Assembly (NCBI GenBank): GCA_035499555.1
Contig: DATJYO010000007.1
Coordinates: forward strand, 122,795 to 186,794
DNA from: Bog-159 sp035499555
GTDB taxonomy: Bacteria; Acidobacteriota; Terriglobia; Bryobacterales; Bryobacteraceae
DNA: 64,000 nt
Direction: 5' to 3'
Shown here in pieces: positions 8,927 to 16,790 of this stretch. Every line of letters begins with the position of its first letter. Position 1 is the first letter of the stretch. Both the position numbers and the translations under genes were made by a program. The notes beneath the pieces were generated by a model, which saw only the letters and a list, made by a program, of their open reading frames with translations, had not been told where the DNA came from and ran no database searches.

Positions 8927-8965
8927 TATTCATAATATTATGAATATTCACTATCTAGTGAATAT
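8927..8965. promoter_or_regulatory. Two overlapping AT-rich palindromes, likely operators
   Basis: In the divergent gap, a perfect 20-base palindrome occupies 8927-8946 (half-site TATTCATAAT). A second inverted repeat occupies 8944-8965 (arms ATATTCACTA and TAGTGAATAT, two-base spacer). They overlap by three bases and share the core ATTCA/TGAAT. The AT content stands out sharply from the surrounding GC-rich DNA. Winged-helix ArsR proteins bind such symmetric AT-rich sites next to their own genes, so autoregulation together with control of the CPBP gene is the natural reading. Confidence 0.7.
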
Positions 8966-8981
8966 GGGAGGGAATCCGAAC

Positions 8982-9743
8982 ATGCCCAATGCCACCGATC
9001 TGGTCTTCGCCGCCGTCGTGTTCGTTGCCGGCGCCTTTCTGGACTATTTTGTGCTCTGGCCTTACCTGCTGCGCAAAGCCGGCGGCGGCGATGCCGGCGC
9101 CCGCACCCGCGTGTACCGCATCCTCATGGCCTGGTTATGGCTGGCCGCCATTTTTGTTGCCGCGCGCTGGTGGGTGCTGGCCCGGCCCTGGACTGCGCTG
9201 TGGCTTCTTCCGCCGGGCGGCTGGCGCCTGCTCGCCAGCACCCTGGCCGTCCTGGCCGTTGCGGCCCTGTGGCTCTCCCAGACGCGGGCCCTGGCGCGCC
9301 TGAGCGCGGAGAAACGGGCGGCACTGCGGCAGCGTTCGGGACACCTGCTGGCTCTGGTTCCGCGCACCACGGCCGAGTACCGCTGGTTTGTCGGCCTGAG
9401 CGTCACGGCCGGCATCTGCGAAGAGCTGCTCTACCGCGGTTTTCTCGTGTGGGCACTGCAGCGCTGGGTCGGGTTAGGCTGGGCGGCGGCGATCAGCGTG
9501 ATTATGTTCGGCGCCGCGCACGCCTACCAGGGCAAGGATGTGGTGCGGCCCACGCTGGCGGGTCTTGTGCTGCAGGGTATCGCCCTGCTCACCCAGTCCA
9601 TCCTGCCCGGCATCCTGCTGCACGCGATGCTCGATGTTATGTCGGGCACCAGCGGGTACGCTCTGTTGCGGGAATCCGCCCCGGCTGCCCCGGCTGCGGC
9701 GGCGAGCGAGTTGTTCGGGGCCGAGACCGGCAGGAAACCGTGA
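8982..9743 (+). CDS. CPBP-family intramembrane glutamic endopeptidase (Abi/CAAX type)
   Basis: Polytopic membrane protein of 253 residues with about six hydrophobic segments. The Rce1/Abi signature is complete: motif 1 CEELLYRG with Glu147, Glu148 and Arg152, motif 2 FGAAHAYQG with His180, and motif 3 LLHAMLDV with His214 and Asp218. Family members cleave within membranes (CAAX processing in eukaryotes, bacteriocin immunity or anti-sigma processing in bacteria); the substrate here is unknown. The start ATG 8982 follows a strong GGGAGGG site nine bases upstream. The earlier ATGs at 8940 and 8964 fall inside the palindromes and are rejected. The arrangement suggests expression controlled by the divergent ArsR protein. 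Confidence 0.85.
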   Translation: MPNATDLVFAAVVFVAGAFLDYFVLWPYLLRKAGGGDAGARTRVYRILMAWLWLAAIFVAARWWVLARPWTALWLLPPGGWRLLASTLAVLAVAALWLSQTRALARLSAEKRAALRQRSGHLLALVPRTTAEYRWFVGLSVTAGICEELLYRGFLVWALQRWVGLGWAAAISVIMFGAAHAYQGKDVVRPTLAGLVLQGIALLTQSILPGILLHAMLDVMSGTSGYALLRESAPAAPAAAASELFGAETGRKP

Positions 9744-9918
9744 AAGGACCGGATGCGACCAGGGACTCGAAACGCATGGCAACCCGCGCCCCCACCGAAC
9801 ACCGAAGTGACAAGGTCCGGTTAACCGAACAGTGTAGGGGGACTAGCCGCTGGTGCCCGGGACTTCGCTATCCATTTGGCAGTTGCGATTCCGCGCGCTT
9901 GCCCGCAAACTGTAAGTG

Positions 9919-10803
9919 ATGGCCTCCAAAGTCCGCAAAGCCGTTTTCCCCGCCGCGGGCCTCGGCACGCGCTTTCTCCCGGCCACGAAAGCCCAGCCGA
10001 AGGAAATGCTGCCGTTGGTCGATAAGCCGCTTATCCAGTATGGCGTCGAAGAGGCCATGCATTCCGGCATTCAGAACATCATCATCGTTACCGGCCGCGG
10101 CAAGACCGCCATCGAAGATCACTTCGACGTCAGCTTCGAATTGGAGAACCTGCTGGAAACCCGCGGCAAGCGCGATTTGCTCTCTATCGTGCGCAGCGTG
10201 TCGGACATGATCAACGTGTCTTACGTGCGGCAAAAGGAAGCGCTCGGCTTGGGGCACGCGGTCCTGCGCGCCATGGAGCTGGTGGGCGAGGAGCCTTTCG
10301 CCGTGGTCCTGGCCGATGACGTGATCGATGCCGAAACGCCTTGCCTCCGGCAAATGCTGGATGTTTACGAATTCTTCTGCTCGCCGGTGGTGGCGGTGAT
10401 GGAGGTGGCGCCGGAGAATATCTCGTCCTACGGAGCCATTGACGCCGAGCCCATTTCGCACAACGGCTGCCGGGACAGGGTTTACCGGGTACGCAACCTG
10501 GTGGAGAAGCCCAAGCCCTCCGAAGCGCCTTCCAACCTGGCCATCATCGGGCGCTACGTGTTGATCCCGGAGATCTTTCAATCTCTGCTGGCGATCGAGC
10601 CGGGATCCGGTTCAGAGATTCAATTAACCGACGCTTTGCGCCATCTATTACGTAGCCGTCCTATCTATGCGTACCGGTTCGAAGGTACGCGCTACGATGC
10701 CGGGGATAAGCTCGGTTTTCTGAAAGCCACCGTGGAATTCGCCCTGCGCCGGCACGATCTGGGGGGTCCCTTCCGGCAATACCTCAAAACTCTATCCCTT
10801 TAG
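9919..10803 (+). CDS. galU: UTP-glucose-1-phosphate uridylyltransferase
   Basis: Makes UDP-glucose from UTP and glucose-1-phosphate for surface polysaccharide and glycolipid synthesis. The 294-residue protein has the nucleotidyltransferase signature GLGTRFLPATKAQPKEMLP (15-33), VDKPLIQYGVEEA, the catalytic region LADDVID and NLVEKPKPSEAPSNLAIIGRY. The pattern is GalU rather than RmlA. Start ATG 9919 is preferred over the overlapping GTG 9916. The 175-base gap upstream holds a ten-base palindrome CGGTTAACCG at 9818-9827 but no evident gene. Several glycosyltransferases elsewhere in the window could use its product. Confidence 0.94.
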   Translation: MASKVRKAVFPAAGLGTRFLPATKAQPKEMLPLVDKPLIQYGVEEAMHSGIQNIIIVTGRGKTAIEDHFDVSFELENLLETRGKRDLLSIVRSVSDMINVSYVRQKEALGLGHAVLRAMELVGEEPFAVVLADDVIDAETPCLRQMLDVYEFFCSPVVAVMEVAPENISSYGAIDAEPISHNGCRDRVYRVRNLVEKPKPSEAPSNLAIIGRYVLIPEIFQSLLAIEPGSGSEIQLTDALRHLLRSRPIYAYRFEGTRYDAGDKLGFLKATVEFALRRHDLGGPFRQYLKTLSL

Positions 10804-10891
10804 TTTCTTCAATTTACCGGGCATGGTACGGGCTGGTTCCCGGGGTTGATTTCTTTAGTAACAGGCGTACTAGAAATCTTATCAAAAGTTA

Positions 10892-10920
10892 TTGCACCTA
10901 CGGACAGTGGGTGTTATGAT
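10892..10920 (+). promoter_or_regulatory. Sigma-70-type promoter
   Basis: TTGCAC at 10892-10897 and TATGAT at 10915-10920, separated by exactly 17 bases, lie 40 bases before the downstream ORF. Both hexamers are near consensus and stand out in an AT-richer patch of the galU 3' gap. Confidence 0.65.
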
Positions 10921-10959
10921 TGAACCCTGGATTGGTTAGTACGTTCCGGTGCGAGTTTC

Positions 10960-11385
10960 ATGTTTGAAACGGCCCTGATTTTGGCATTCTCCGGCGGATT
11001 GTTCGCTTATTGGTTCCGCTATACCGTGCTCCTGCTGCTGGCCCAGGAGCAAAACGGTAAAGCCGGTCCGATTTTGCAGCAGTTGAGCCTCGCCGGCACG
11101 CGCGAAGCCTTGCGGGAATCTCCGGATCTCGGTCCGCTGCAACTGGCGCTGGACAAGGATTACCGGTTGCTTCTCTACCTTCTGGATCACGCCGCCGGGC
11201 TGGGGCTGGACCCGCTGGAGCAATACCTGCTGATCCTGGACTACAAGATGATGGCGGTCTGGTCGCGTTTGACGCGCCGCGCATCCGCCAGCCAATCGCG
11301 CCGCGCCCTGCAGGAGATGGCCCGGGTGCTGAGCTGCATCGCCGCCAAGATGGGTGAGCGGAGCACATTCCCCTCCCACGCCTGA
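10960..11385 (+). CDS. Hypothetical membrane-anchored protein, 141 residues
   Basis: I do not recognise this family. The protein begins with one hydrophobic segment (about 4-27, LILAFSGGLFAYWFRYTVLLLL), followed by a helical, mainly cytoplasmic-looking domain with leucine-rich stretches and a basic tail. No catalytic motif is visible. It has its own strong promoter 40 bases upstream and precedes the ECF sigma factor gene by about 80 bases. Cotranscription is possible, but the ECF gene appears to have its own promoter. Codon use matches the region, so the gene is probably real. Confidence 0.6.
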   Translation: MFETALILAFSGGLFAYWFRYTVLLLLAQEQNGKAGPILQQLSLAGTREALRESPDLGPLQLALDKDYRLLLYLLDHAAGLGLDPLEQYLLILDYKMMAVWSRLTRRASASQSRRALQEMARVLSCIAAKMGERSTFPSHA

Positions 11386-11418
11386 GAATAGCGCGGACTC
11401 CCTCAAAAAATCGACGCG

Positions 11419-11447
11419 GGAACTCCAGAACCTCCGCCGGTGTCTAT
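11419..11447 (+). promoter_or_regulatory. Candidate ECF-type promoter of the sigma factor gene
   Basis: GGAACT at 11419-11424 and GTCTAT at 11442-11447 are separated by 17 bases. The GGAAC -35 and GTC -10 core are typical of ECF/RpoE-like promoters, suggesting autoregulation by the factor encoded just downstream. A TATAAT hexamer at 11445-11450 overlaps, so a sigma-70 reading of the -10 cannot be excluded. Confidence 0.5.
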
Positions 11448-11466
11448 AATGGTTGCAGGTCGCCCT

Positions 11467-12132
11467 ATGGCTACCCTGGTGCTGGAATTGAACTCGCAGA
11501 AGACGGCGGAGATCGCGGCGGATTCCGGCGATCTGGTTTTAGCCCGCGCTTTGCGCGAGGGTTCCGAGCAGGCCTACGAGACACTCCTCCTGCGCTTCCA
11601 GCAGCCCGTCTACAATCTGGCGCTGCGGCTTCTCAACGATCCTGCGGACGCCTCCGACGTGGTACAGGAGGTTTTCCTGAAGGTGTTCCGCAACATCGGA
11701 CACTTTCGCGGCCAGAGCAGCCTCAAAACCTGGATTTTCCGCATCACCATCAACGAAGCCCACAACCAGCGGCGCTGGTTTTTCCGGCACCGGCAGCGGG
11801 AAGTGGGCATCGAGGATCACGACGACGATTCCAGAAATCCCGCCGAATCGCTGGCCGCGTCCGGGCAATCGCCGTACGATTACGTCTTCGATCAGGAAAG
11901 GCAGGAACTGATCACCGCGGCATTGGCTCGCATCAACCCGACCTTCCGGGCGGCGGTGATCCTGCGCGATATCACCGATTTGAGCTACGAGGAGGTGGCT
12001 GAGATCCTGCAGATCTCTCTAGGCACGGTGAAGTCGCGAATTCTGCGGGGCCGCGAGGCTCTGCGCCAGGAGTTGCAAAAGAAGTTGCAGTCGCAGCCCG
12101 CGCTGCGGCTGATGCCGAAAACGGCCGAGTAG
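11467..12132 (+). CDS. RNA polymerase ECF-type sigma-70 factor
   Basis: A 221-residue ECF sigma factor. Region 2 spans YNLALRLLNDPADASDVVQEVFLKVF to SLKTWIFRITINEAHNQRR, and region 4 spans INPTFRAAVILRDITDLSYEEVAEIL to GTVKSRILRGREALRQEL. The linker between them is acidic and rather long (EDHDDDSRNPAES). The next gene, five bases downstream, encodes a zinc-finger anti-sigma factor. ATG 11467 is preferred because a GCAGGT-like site precedes it. GTG 11440 and ATG 11449 lie inside the putative promoter. The target is probably an envelope-stress regulon, by analogy with other RpoE/SigW-like pairs. Confidence 0.9.
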   Translation: MATLVLELNSQKTAEIAADSGDLVLARALREGSEQAYETLLLRFQQPVYNLALRLLNDPADASDVVQEVFLKVFRNIGHFRGQSSLKTWIFRITINEAHNQRRWFFRHRQREVGIEDHDDDSRNPAESLAASGQSPYDYVFDQERQELITAALARINPTFRAAVILRDITDLSYEEVAEILQISLGTVKSRILRGREALRQELQKKLQSQPALRLMPKTAE

Positions 12133-12137
12133 ACTGT

Positions 12138-12818
12138 ATGAGTTGCCAAACGCTGCGAAATTCCGTAGACGGATTCCTCGATCAGGAGATGTCCGAAGCG
12201 GAGCGTACTCGTGTGACGGACCACCTGGCGGTGTGCCGGGAGTGCGCCGCGCATTTGGCGGAGCTTTCCGAAATGCGCACCACGCTCAAGGCTCTGCCGG
12301 TAGTGCCGGTGCCGGAGCGCCTGTGCACGCAACTGCAAGTTACCGCTTCCCGCGAGCGATCCCGCGCCGCCGCGACCCGGACGCTGCCGCTGGCCCTGCA
12401 TTCCTGGATCGCCACCGGCAAATTAGCTGTGGACAACCTGATGCGTCCGCTGGCGCTGCCTTTCGCGGGTGGACTCTTGTCGGCCCTGCTGCTGTTCGGC
12501 ATCATCGTACCGGTGCTGGGGTTCCGGCCAGCGGTGCGCAACGACGTTCCGACGGTGCTCTACACTGCCGCGACCCTGGTCGAAGTGGCGCCGTTCGGCC
12601 TGGGCGACGATGCGCCGGTCGTGCAGTTATATATTGACGCCAAAGGCCAAGCCACAAATTATACCGTCGAGCGCGGCCAGGTCAGCCCCGAGATGCAAGC
12701 CGACCTCGACAAGCTGATCTTTTTCTCGCGCTTCACCCCTGCCACCTGGTTCGGACAGCCTACCAACGGCAAACTGCTGGTCTCTTTCCGCCGCGTGCTT
12801 TACACGGTCCGCGGCTGA
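12138..12818 (+). CDS. Zinc-finger anti-sigma factor with TonB-like periplasmic tail
   Basis: Membrane-spanning partner of the preceding sigma factor, 226 residues. The cytoplasmic ZAS domain shows His29-x3-Cys33-x2-Cys36 (HLAVCREC) with an extra Cys3. One transmembrane helix follows at about 104-129. The periplasmic part contains APVVQLYIDAKGQATNYTVERG and later FFSRFTPATWFGQPTNGKLLVSF, which resembles the TonB C-terminal fold. That could serve as a sensory domain, but the resemblance is visual. The gene begins five bases after the sigma stop and ends two bases before the GTG of rsmA, so all three appear cotranscribed. Confidence 0.82.
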   Translation: MSCQTLRNSVDGFLDQEMSEAERTRVTDHLAVCRECAAHLAELSEMRTTLKALPVVPVPERLCTQLQVTASRERSRAAATRTLPLALHSWIATGKLAVDNLMRPLALPFAGGLLSALLLFGIIVPVLGFRPAVRNDVPTVLYTAATLVEVAPFGLGDDAPVVQLYIDAKGQATNYTVERGQVSPEMQADLDKLIFFSRFTPATWFGQPTNGKLLVSFRRVLYTVRG

Positions 12819-12820
12819 CG

Positions 12821-13564
12821 GTGAGCCGCCAGAGACTGGGGCAGCATTTCCTGATTCGCGGTTCGATTCTGGAGCGCATCGCGCGCGCGGCCTGTCCCGA
12901 GCGGGAACCCCTGGTAGTCGAAATCGGTCCGGGCCGCGGCGCTCTCACCACCCGCCTGCTGGCCCGCGCGGACCGCGTGATCGCGGTGGAGCTGGATCCC
13001 CGGCTGGCCCAACATCTGGCACCGCATCCCGGCCTGCAAGTGGTCGAGGGCGACGCCCTGGCGATGGACCTGGCGCAATGGGGAGCGGCGGTAATCGCCG
13101 GCAATCTGCCCTACTATGCGGCGACCGCCATCGTGGAACGCGCGGCGGCGCTCGGTCCGCGGTTGCGGCGCGGCGTCTTTCTGGTGCAGAAAGAAGTGGC
13201 GGAACGGATCGCCGCCTCGCCCGGCCACCGGGAATACGGCTATATCAGCGTCGCCCTGCAACTCGCCTGCGATGTTCGATTGCTCTTCGAAGTGAAGCCG
13301 GCGGCATTCCATCCCCCGCCCAAGGTGGATTCCGCGGTGCTGCAACTGGCGCCCCACGATCGCGCCTCCGAACTGGGGATCGGCGACCGGGAAGAGTTTC
13401 TGCGTTTCGTGTCCCTGGGCTTTCGCCACAAGCGGAAAACGCTGCGCAACAACCTGTCGGTCCGCTACGGCGCCGCCATCGACGATTGGCCGGAAGGTAG
13501 TATGCGCGCCGAACAAATCTCCCTGGAAACCTTTGCCGCTTTGTACCGCCGTCTTGTAACATAG
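12821..13564 (+). CDS. rsmA: 16S rRNA dimethyladenosine transferase
   Basis: Dimethylates two adjacent adenosines in the 3'-terminal helix of 16S rRNA, a late small-subunit maturation step and the kasugamycin-sensitivity determinant. The 247-residue protein opens with RQRLGQHFLI, has SAM motif I IGPGRGALT (35-43), the acidic VELDP, motif IV NLPYY (95-99) and the C-terminal FRHKRKTLRNNL. It uses a GTG start two bases after the anti-sigma stop, an unusual link of ribosome maturation to an ECF operon. It is slightly shorter than the E. coli enzyme. Confidence 0.95.
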   Translation: MSRQRLGQHFLIRGSILERIARAACPEREPLVVEIGPGRGALTTRLLARADRVIAVELDPRLAQHLAPHPGLQVVEGDALAMDLAQWGAAVIAGNLPYYAATAIVERAAALGPRLRRGVFLVQKEVAERIAASPGHREYGYISVALQLACDVRLLFEVKPAAFHPPPKVDSAVLQLAPHDRASELGIGDREEFLRFVSLGFRHKRKTLRNNLSVRYGAAIDDWPEGSMRAEQISLETFAALYRRLVT

Positions 13565-13578
13565 CGCTGAGGTGATGT

Positions 13579-14457
13579 ATGAAGACGCACGTTTTGCGAG
13601 CCGCGCTGCTGTTGGGAGGTGCATGCGCGCTGGTTCCGTTAGCGGGGCAAACGCCGGACGAAGCCGCCGTACCCAAGGTTCTGACGATCGCCCGGGAGCA
13701 GATCAAGGAAGGGCGCGAATCCGCGCATGAGAAGTCCGAACAGGCCTGGGTCCGCGCTTTCGAGAAAGGGAACCTGTCCAGTCACTACCTCGGTATGACC
13801 GCCGAAACGGGACCCACCGAGGCATGGTTCCTCATTCCCTACGACTCCTTTGCCGCCGTGGAGAAGGCCCGCGCCGAGGTCGCCAAGTCGTCCGTGTCCG
13901 GCGATTTGGAGGCGGCCGCGGCGGCTGACGGGGAACTGCGCACCGGCTCGCGCAACTTGCTGGCCGTGTTCCGCGGCGAGCTCAGCTATCGCGCCGCCGA
14001 CGCCATGGCCGGCCTGCCCAAGTGCCGGTACATGGAAGTGACCCTGCTCCGCATCAAGTACGGCCATGAAGCGGACCTGGCGCAGGCCGCCAAGATGCTG
14101 ATCTCCGGAGACCAATTGTCCAACTCCGATCAGGCGGTGCTGACTTACCAGGTGATTTCGGGCGCGCCTTCCGGAACCTACTTCCTGTTCGAGCCGATGG
14201 AATCGCTGGCGCGCATGGACGAAGGCCCGGCGCGCTCGGCGGCCGCCCGCCAGGCGATGGGCGAACGCAACCGGCAGCACTTCGAGAGCCTGGTGGCGGA
14301 CGCGGTGCAATCCACGGAGAGCCTGCTCTTCTCCATGGCGCCGCGCATGAGCTACGTTTCGAAAGAATTCGCCGCACAGGATCCCGCTTTCTGGAATCCC
14401 GCGCCACCGCCTCCGGCCAAACCGGCGGCCAAGCCGCGTCACCGGCCAGCTCCCTGA
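13579..14457 (+). CDS. Exported hypothetical protein
   Basis: A 292-residue protein with a signal peptide (hydrophobic 8-23, likely cleavage after GQ or nearby). The body contains two weakly similar halves, each resembling a ferredoxin-like ABM/stress-responsive barrel segment: SSHYLGMTAETGPTEAWFLIPYDSF and then TYQVISGAPSGTYFLFEPMESLARMD. The C-terminus is a proline/alanine/lysine-rich tail (PAPPPPAKPAAKPRHRPAP) suited to a periplasmic linker or peptidoglycan contact. Function unknown. A good GAGGTG site precedes ATG 13579. It follows rsmA by 14 bases, so it may be the last gene of the ECF operon. Confidence 0.7.
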   Translation: MKTHVLRAALLLGGACALVPLAGQTPDEAAVPKVLTIAREQIKEGRESAHEKSEQAWVRAFEKGNLSSHYLGMTAETGPTEAWFLIPYDSFAAVEKARAEVAKSSVSGDLEAAAAADGELRTGSRNLLAVFRGELSYRAADAMAGLPKCRYMEVTLLRIKYGHEADLAQAAKMLISGDQLSNSDQAVLTYQVISGAPSGTYFLFEPMESLARMDEGPARSAAARQAMGERNRQHFESLVADAVQSTESLLFSMAPRMSYVSKEFAAQDPAFWNPAPPPPAKPAAKPRHRPAP

Positions 14458-14487
14458 TCCGACCGGCTGCAAGGCCGGCCGTTCTGC

Positions 14488-14493
14488 TATCAT
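14488..14493 (+). promoter_or_regulatory. -10-like hexamer just upstream of the thiolase start
   Basis: TATCAT lies seven bases before ATG 14501, and no Shine-Dalgarno site is present. If it is a -10 element, transcription would begin at or very near the start codon, giving a leaderless message. No good -35 is visible. Confidence 0.35.
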
Positions 14494-14500
14494 CCTCAAC

Positions 14501-15634
14501 ATGCGTGAAGCTGTCATCGTGGATGCGGTGCGGACGCCGGTGGGAAAACGGGACGGCGCCCTCAAGGACTGGCATCCGGCGGACCTGCTCGGCCACGTGC
14601 TGAGCGCCCTGGTGCGCCGGAATCGGCTGGATCCGGAGTTAATTGACGATGTAATTGCCGGATGCGTGGGACAGGCGGGCGAGCAGGCCTTCAACGTGGC
14701 GCGCAATGCGGTGCTGGCGGCCGGCTTCCCGGAATCCGTACCCGCGACCACCGTCGACCGGCAATGCGGCTCGAGTCAGCAGGCGGCCCACTTCGCCGCC
14801 CAGGGCGTGCTGGCGGGCAGCTACGAGATCGCCATAGCCTGCGGCGTGGAATCCATGACCCGGGTGCCCATGGGATCGAACGGCGCCGGCCCCGGCAAGC
14901 CTTTCGGCCCGGCGGTGATGCGGCGCTATCACAACGCCAGTTTTCACCAGGGCATCGGCGCGGAAATGATCGCCGAGCGCTGGCAGATCAGCCGCGCGGA
15001 GCTGGACGCGTTCGGGCTGGAGAGCCATCAGCGCGCGGCGCGGGCCACGAATGAAGGCCGGTTCTGCAACGAGATCGTTCCGGTCGGCGAAATGACCCGC
15101 GACGAGGGCATCCGGACGGATTCCAGCCTGGAGAAGATGGCCACCCTAAAACCGGCGTTCAAATCCGACGGCGTGATTACCGCCGCGAATTCGTCGCAGA
15201 TCAGCGACGGCGCGGCGGCCTTGCTGATCATGGAACGCGCCGCGGCCGAGCGGCTCGGGATGCGGCCGGTGGCGCGCTTCGCGGCCTTCGCCCTGGCGGG
15301 CGACGATCCGGTGATCATGCTGACGGCTCCCATACCGGCCACGCGCAAGGTCCTGGCGCGAGCGGGGTTGCGGATCGCGGACATCCACTGCTTCGAAGTC
15401 AACGAAGCCTTCGCCTGCGTGCCGCTGGCATGGCAGCGTGAAACCGGCGCGGATCTGGCGCGGGTCAACGTGAACGGCGGCGCGGTGGCGCTGGGACATC
15501 CGCTGGGCGCCAGCGGCGCGCGCCTGATGACCACGCTGGTGCACGAGCTGCAGCGGTCGGGGGGACGCTACGGGTTGCAGACGATGTGCGAAGGCGGCGG
15601 CATGGCCAATGCTACCGTGATCGAAAGACTGTAG
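14501..15634 (+). CDS. Thiolase (acetyl-CoA acetyltransferase / 3-ketoacyl-CoA thiolase)
   Basis: Catalyses reversible thiolytic cleavage or Claisen condensation of acyl-CoAs. The 377-residue protein has the nucleophile Cys89 in DRQCGSSQQA, NEAFA, the GGAVALGHPLGASGAR loop with its catalytic His, and the second active-site Cys363 in CEGGGMANA. An acyl-CoA dehydrogenase gene is nearby on the opposite strand, consistent with fatty-acid or branched-chain acyl-CoA degradation, but substrate length cannot be told. The 3' end overlaps the convergent GT9 gene by 23 bases. Confidence 0.93.
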   Translation: MREAVIVDAVRTPVGKRDGALKDWHPADLLGHVLSALVRRNRLDPELIDDVIAGCVGQAGEQAFNVARNAVLAAGFPESVPATTVDRQCGSSQQAAHFAAQGVLAGSYEIAIACGVESMTRVPMGSNGAGPGKPFGPAVMRRYHNASFHQGIGAEMIAERWQISRAELDAFGLESHQRAARATNEGRFCNEIVPVGEMTRDEGIRTDSSLEKMATLKPAFKSDGVITAANSSQISDGAAALLIMERAAAERLGMRPVARFAAFALAGDDPVIMLTAPIPATRKVLARAGLRIADIHCFEVNEAFACVPLAWQRETGADLARVNVNGGAVALGHPLGASGARLMTTLVHELQRSGGRYGLQTMCEGGGMANATVIERL

Positions 15635-16790
15635 ACAGCCGCTCCCGCACACGGGCCAGCACCGCCGCCGGTTCCGGATCGTCGACGCGAATCACCTGCC
15701 CGGCCGGGCGCCAGCGCTGGAACATGCGCTCACAGGGGAACCCGGCGAAAATGCTGATCAGCGGTACGCCGCAAGCCGCGGCCACGTGCTGTCCGGCGGA
15801 ATCGTAGCCCACATACAGCCGGCTGCCGGCGATGATGGCCGCGAATCCCGCGAAGGATCCACGCCATATTTCCACCCGGGCAGCGGAGGCCGCGATGGCC
15901 CGCTCGACGCGTTCGGCTTCTTCTCCGCCCGCGCCCACGTCGATCCACAGCGGCGCTCCGGTAGCGGCCAGCAGCTTGATCAGCTCCGTCTCAAAGGGAT
16001 CTCGGATGCGCTTGGCGGGATTCTCGCCGACGCCCAGACTCACCGCGATGGTGGACTCCGGAACCGCCGCCGGCGGAACCGCGATGTACGGCTTCGCGCC
16101 CGCGATCCCCAACGTCTCCGCCGCCCAGCGGCTGGCGAGCGCGGGCAAGGGATCGTCGCTGCTGCCGCCAAAAGCGCGGCTTTCGAAGAAGTAATAGCGC
16201 TCCTCCGCGCAAACCGGCAGCAGACCCAGTTGCGTGAGGCGCGAATCGGGATCGAGCACGATGCTGTGAGGCCGGTTGAGAACTTCGCGCAATTCCGCAC
16301 CGGCCGCCAGCCTCTGGCGCAGCGGGCCGCGGCGGTAATCGACCGGCGGGTGCAGGATGCGCGGATCGGCGGCGAACAACTCCCAATTCTTCCGCGGACC
16401 GGCCAGGTAAATGGCCGCGTCCGGGAAGCGCTTCTTGGCGGCATCCAGGAGGACGCTGGTGACGGCGACGTCCGCCCCCAGGGTCACGCGCGAGAGCACG
16501 AAGATGTTGCGCGGATCGCCGGCGATCAGCCGGGGCGCCCGCACGCGTTTATAGCGCGCGACCAGCGGATCGCCCGCGCCGGGCGCCATGGCTTCGGCAA
16601 ACAGTTCGGCGTACGTGTCGCACAACGCCGGCTCGAAGCGATCCGCCAGACCCTCGACCACCACCCGGAAAAACGCATCGGCGCACTCGTCAGCGGTGAG
16701 GGCGTGGAGCAGTTCGCGCGGCCACGGGCCGCCGCGCAGGCAGCATCCCAGCAGTTGCCGGGCCCGCTCGTTACAGGAAGTACTTGCCAA
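15612..16790 (-). CDS. Glycosyltransferase family 9 (heptosyltransferase-like)
   Basis: A 392-residue protein. The first 80 residues are a helical, cysteine-containing extension; the rest is a GT-B fold like the ADP-heptose transferases. It has NIFVLSRVTLGADVAVTSVLLDAAKKRFPDA at the N-terminal domain and the donor-site motif GYDSAGQHVAAACGVPLISIFAGFP near the C-terminus, parallel to the DTGPMHLA-type loop. It is probably involved in LPS or other surface glycan assembly; donor and acceptor are not known. It overlaps the upstream mtnP gene by 20 bases and the convergent thiolase by 23 bases. Confidence 0.8.
   Translation of the reverse strand: MASTSCNERARQLLGCCLRGGPWPRELLHALTADECADAFFRVVVEGLADRFEPALCDTYAELFAEAMAPGAGDPLVARYKRVRAPRLIAGDPRNIFVLSRVTLGADVAVTSVLLDAAKKRFPDAAIYLAGPRKNWELFAADPRILHPPVDYRRGPLRQRLAAGAELREVLNRPHSIVLDPDSRLTQLGLLPVCAEERYYFFESRAFGGSSDDPLPALASRWAAETLGIAGAKPYIAVPPAAVPESTIAVSLGVGENPAKRIRDPFETELIKLLAATGAPLWIDVGAGGEEAERVERAIAASAARVEIWRGSFAGFAAIIAGSRLYVGYDSAGQHVAAACGVPLISIFAGFPCERMFQRWRPAGQVIRVDDPEPAAVLARVRERLSTVFRSR

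Noticed and set aside
9744..9918. Possible small RNA or gene before galU
   Set aside because: The 175-base gap has one ten-base palindrome but no convincing promoter, stem-loop with U-tract or reading frame.
12860..12890. TTCGATTC-like sequence that could be a tRNA T-loop
   Set aside because: It sits inside the rsmA coding sequence and no acceptor or anticodon stem can be formed around it. No tRNA was found in any gap by eye.
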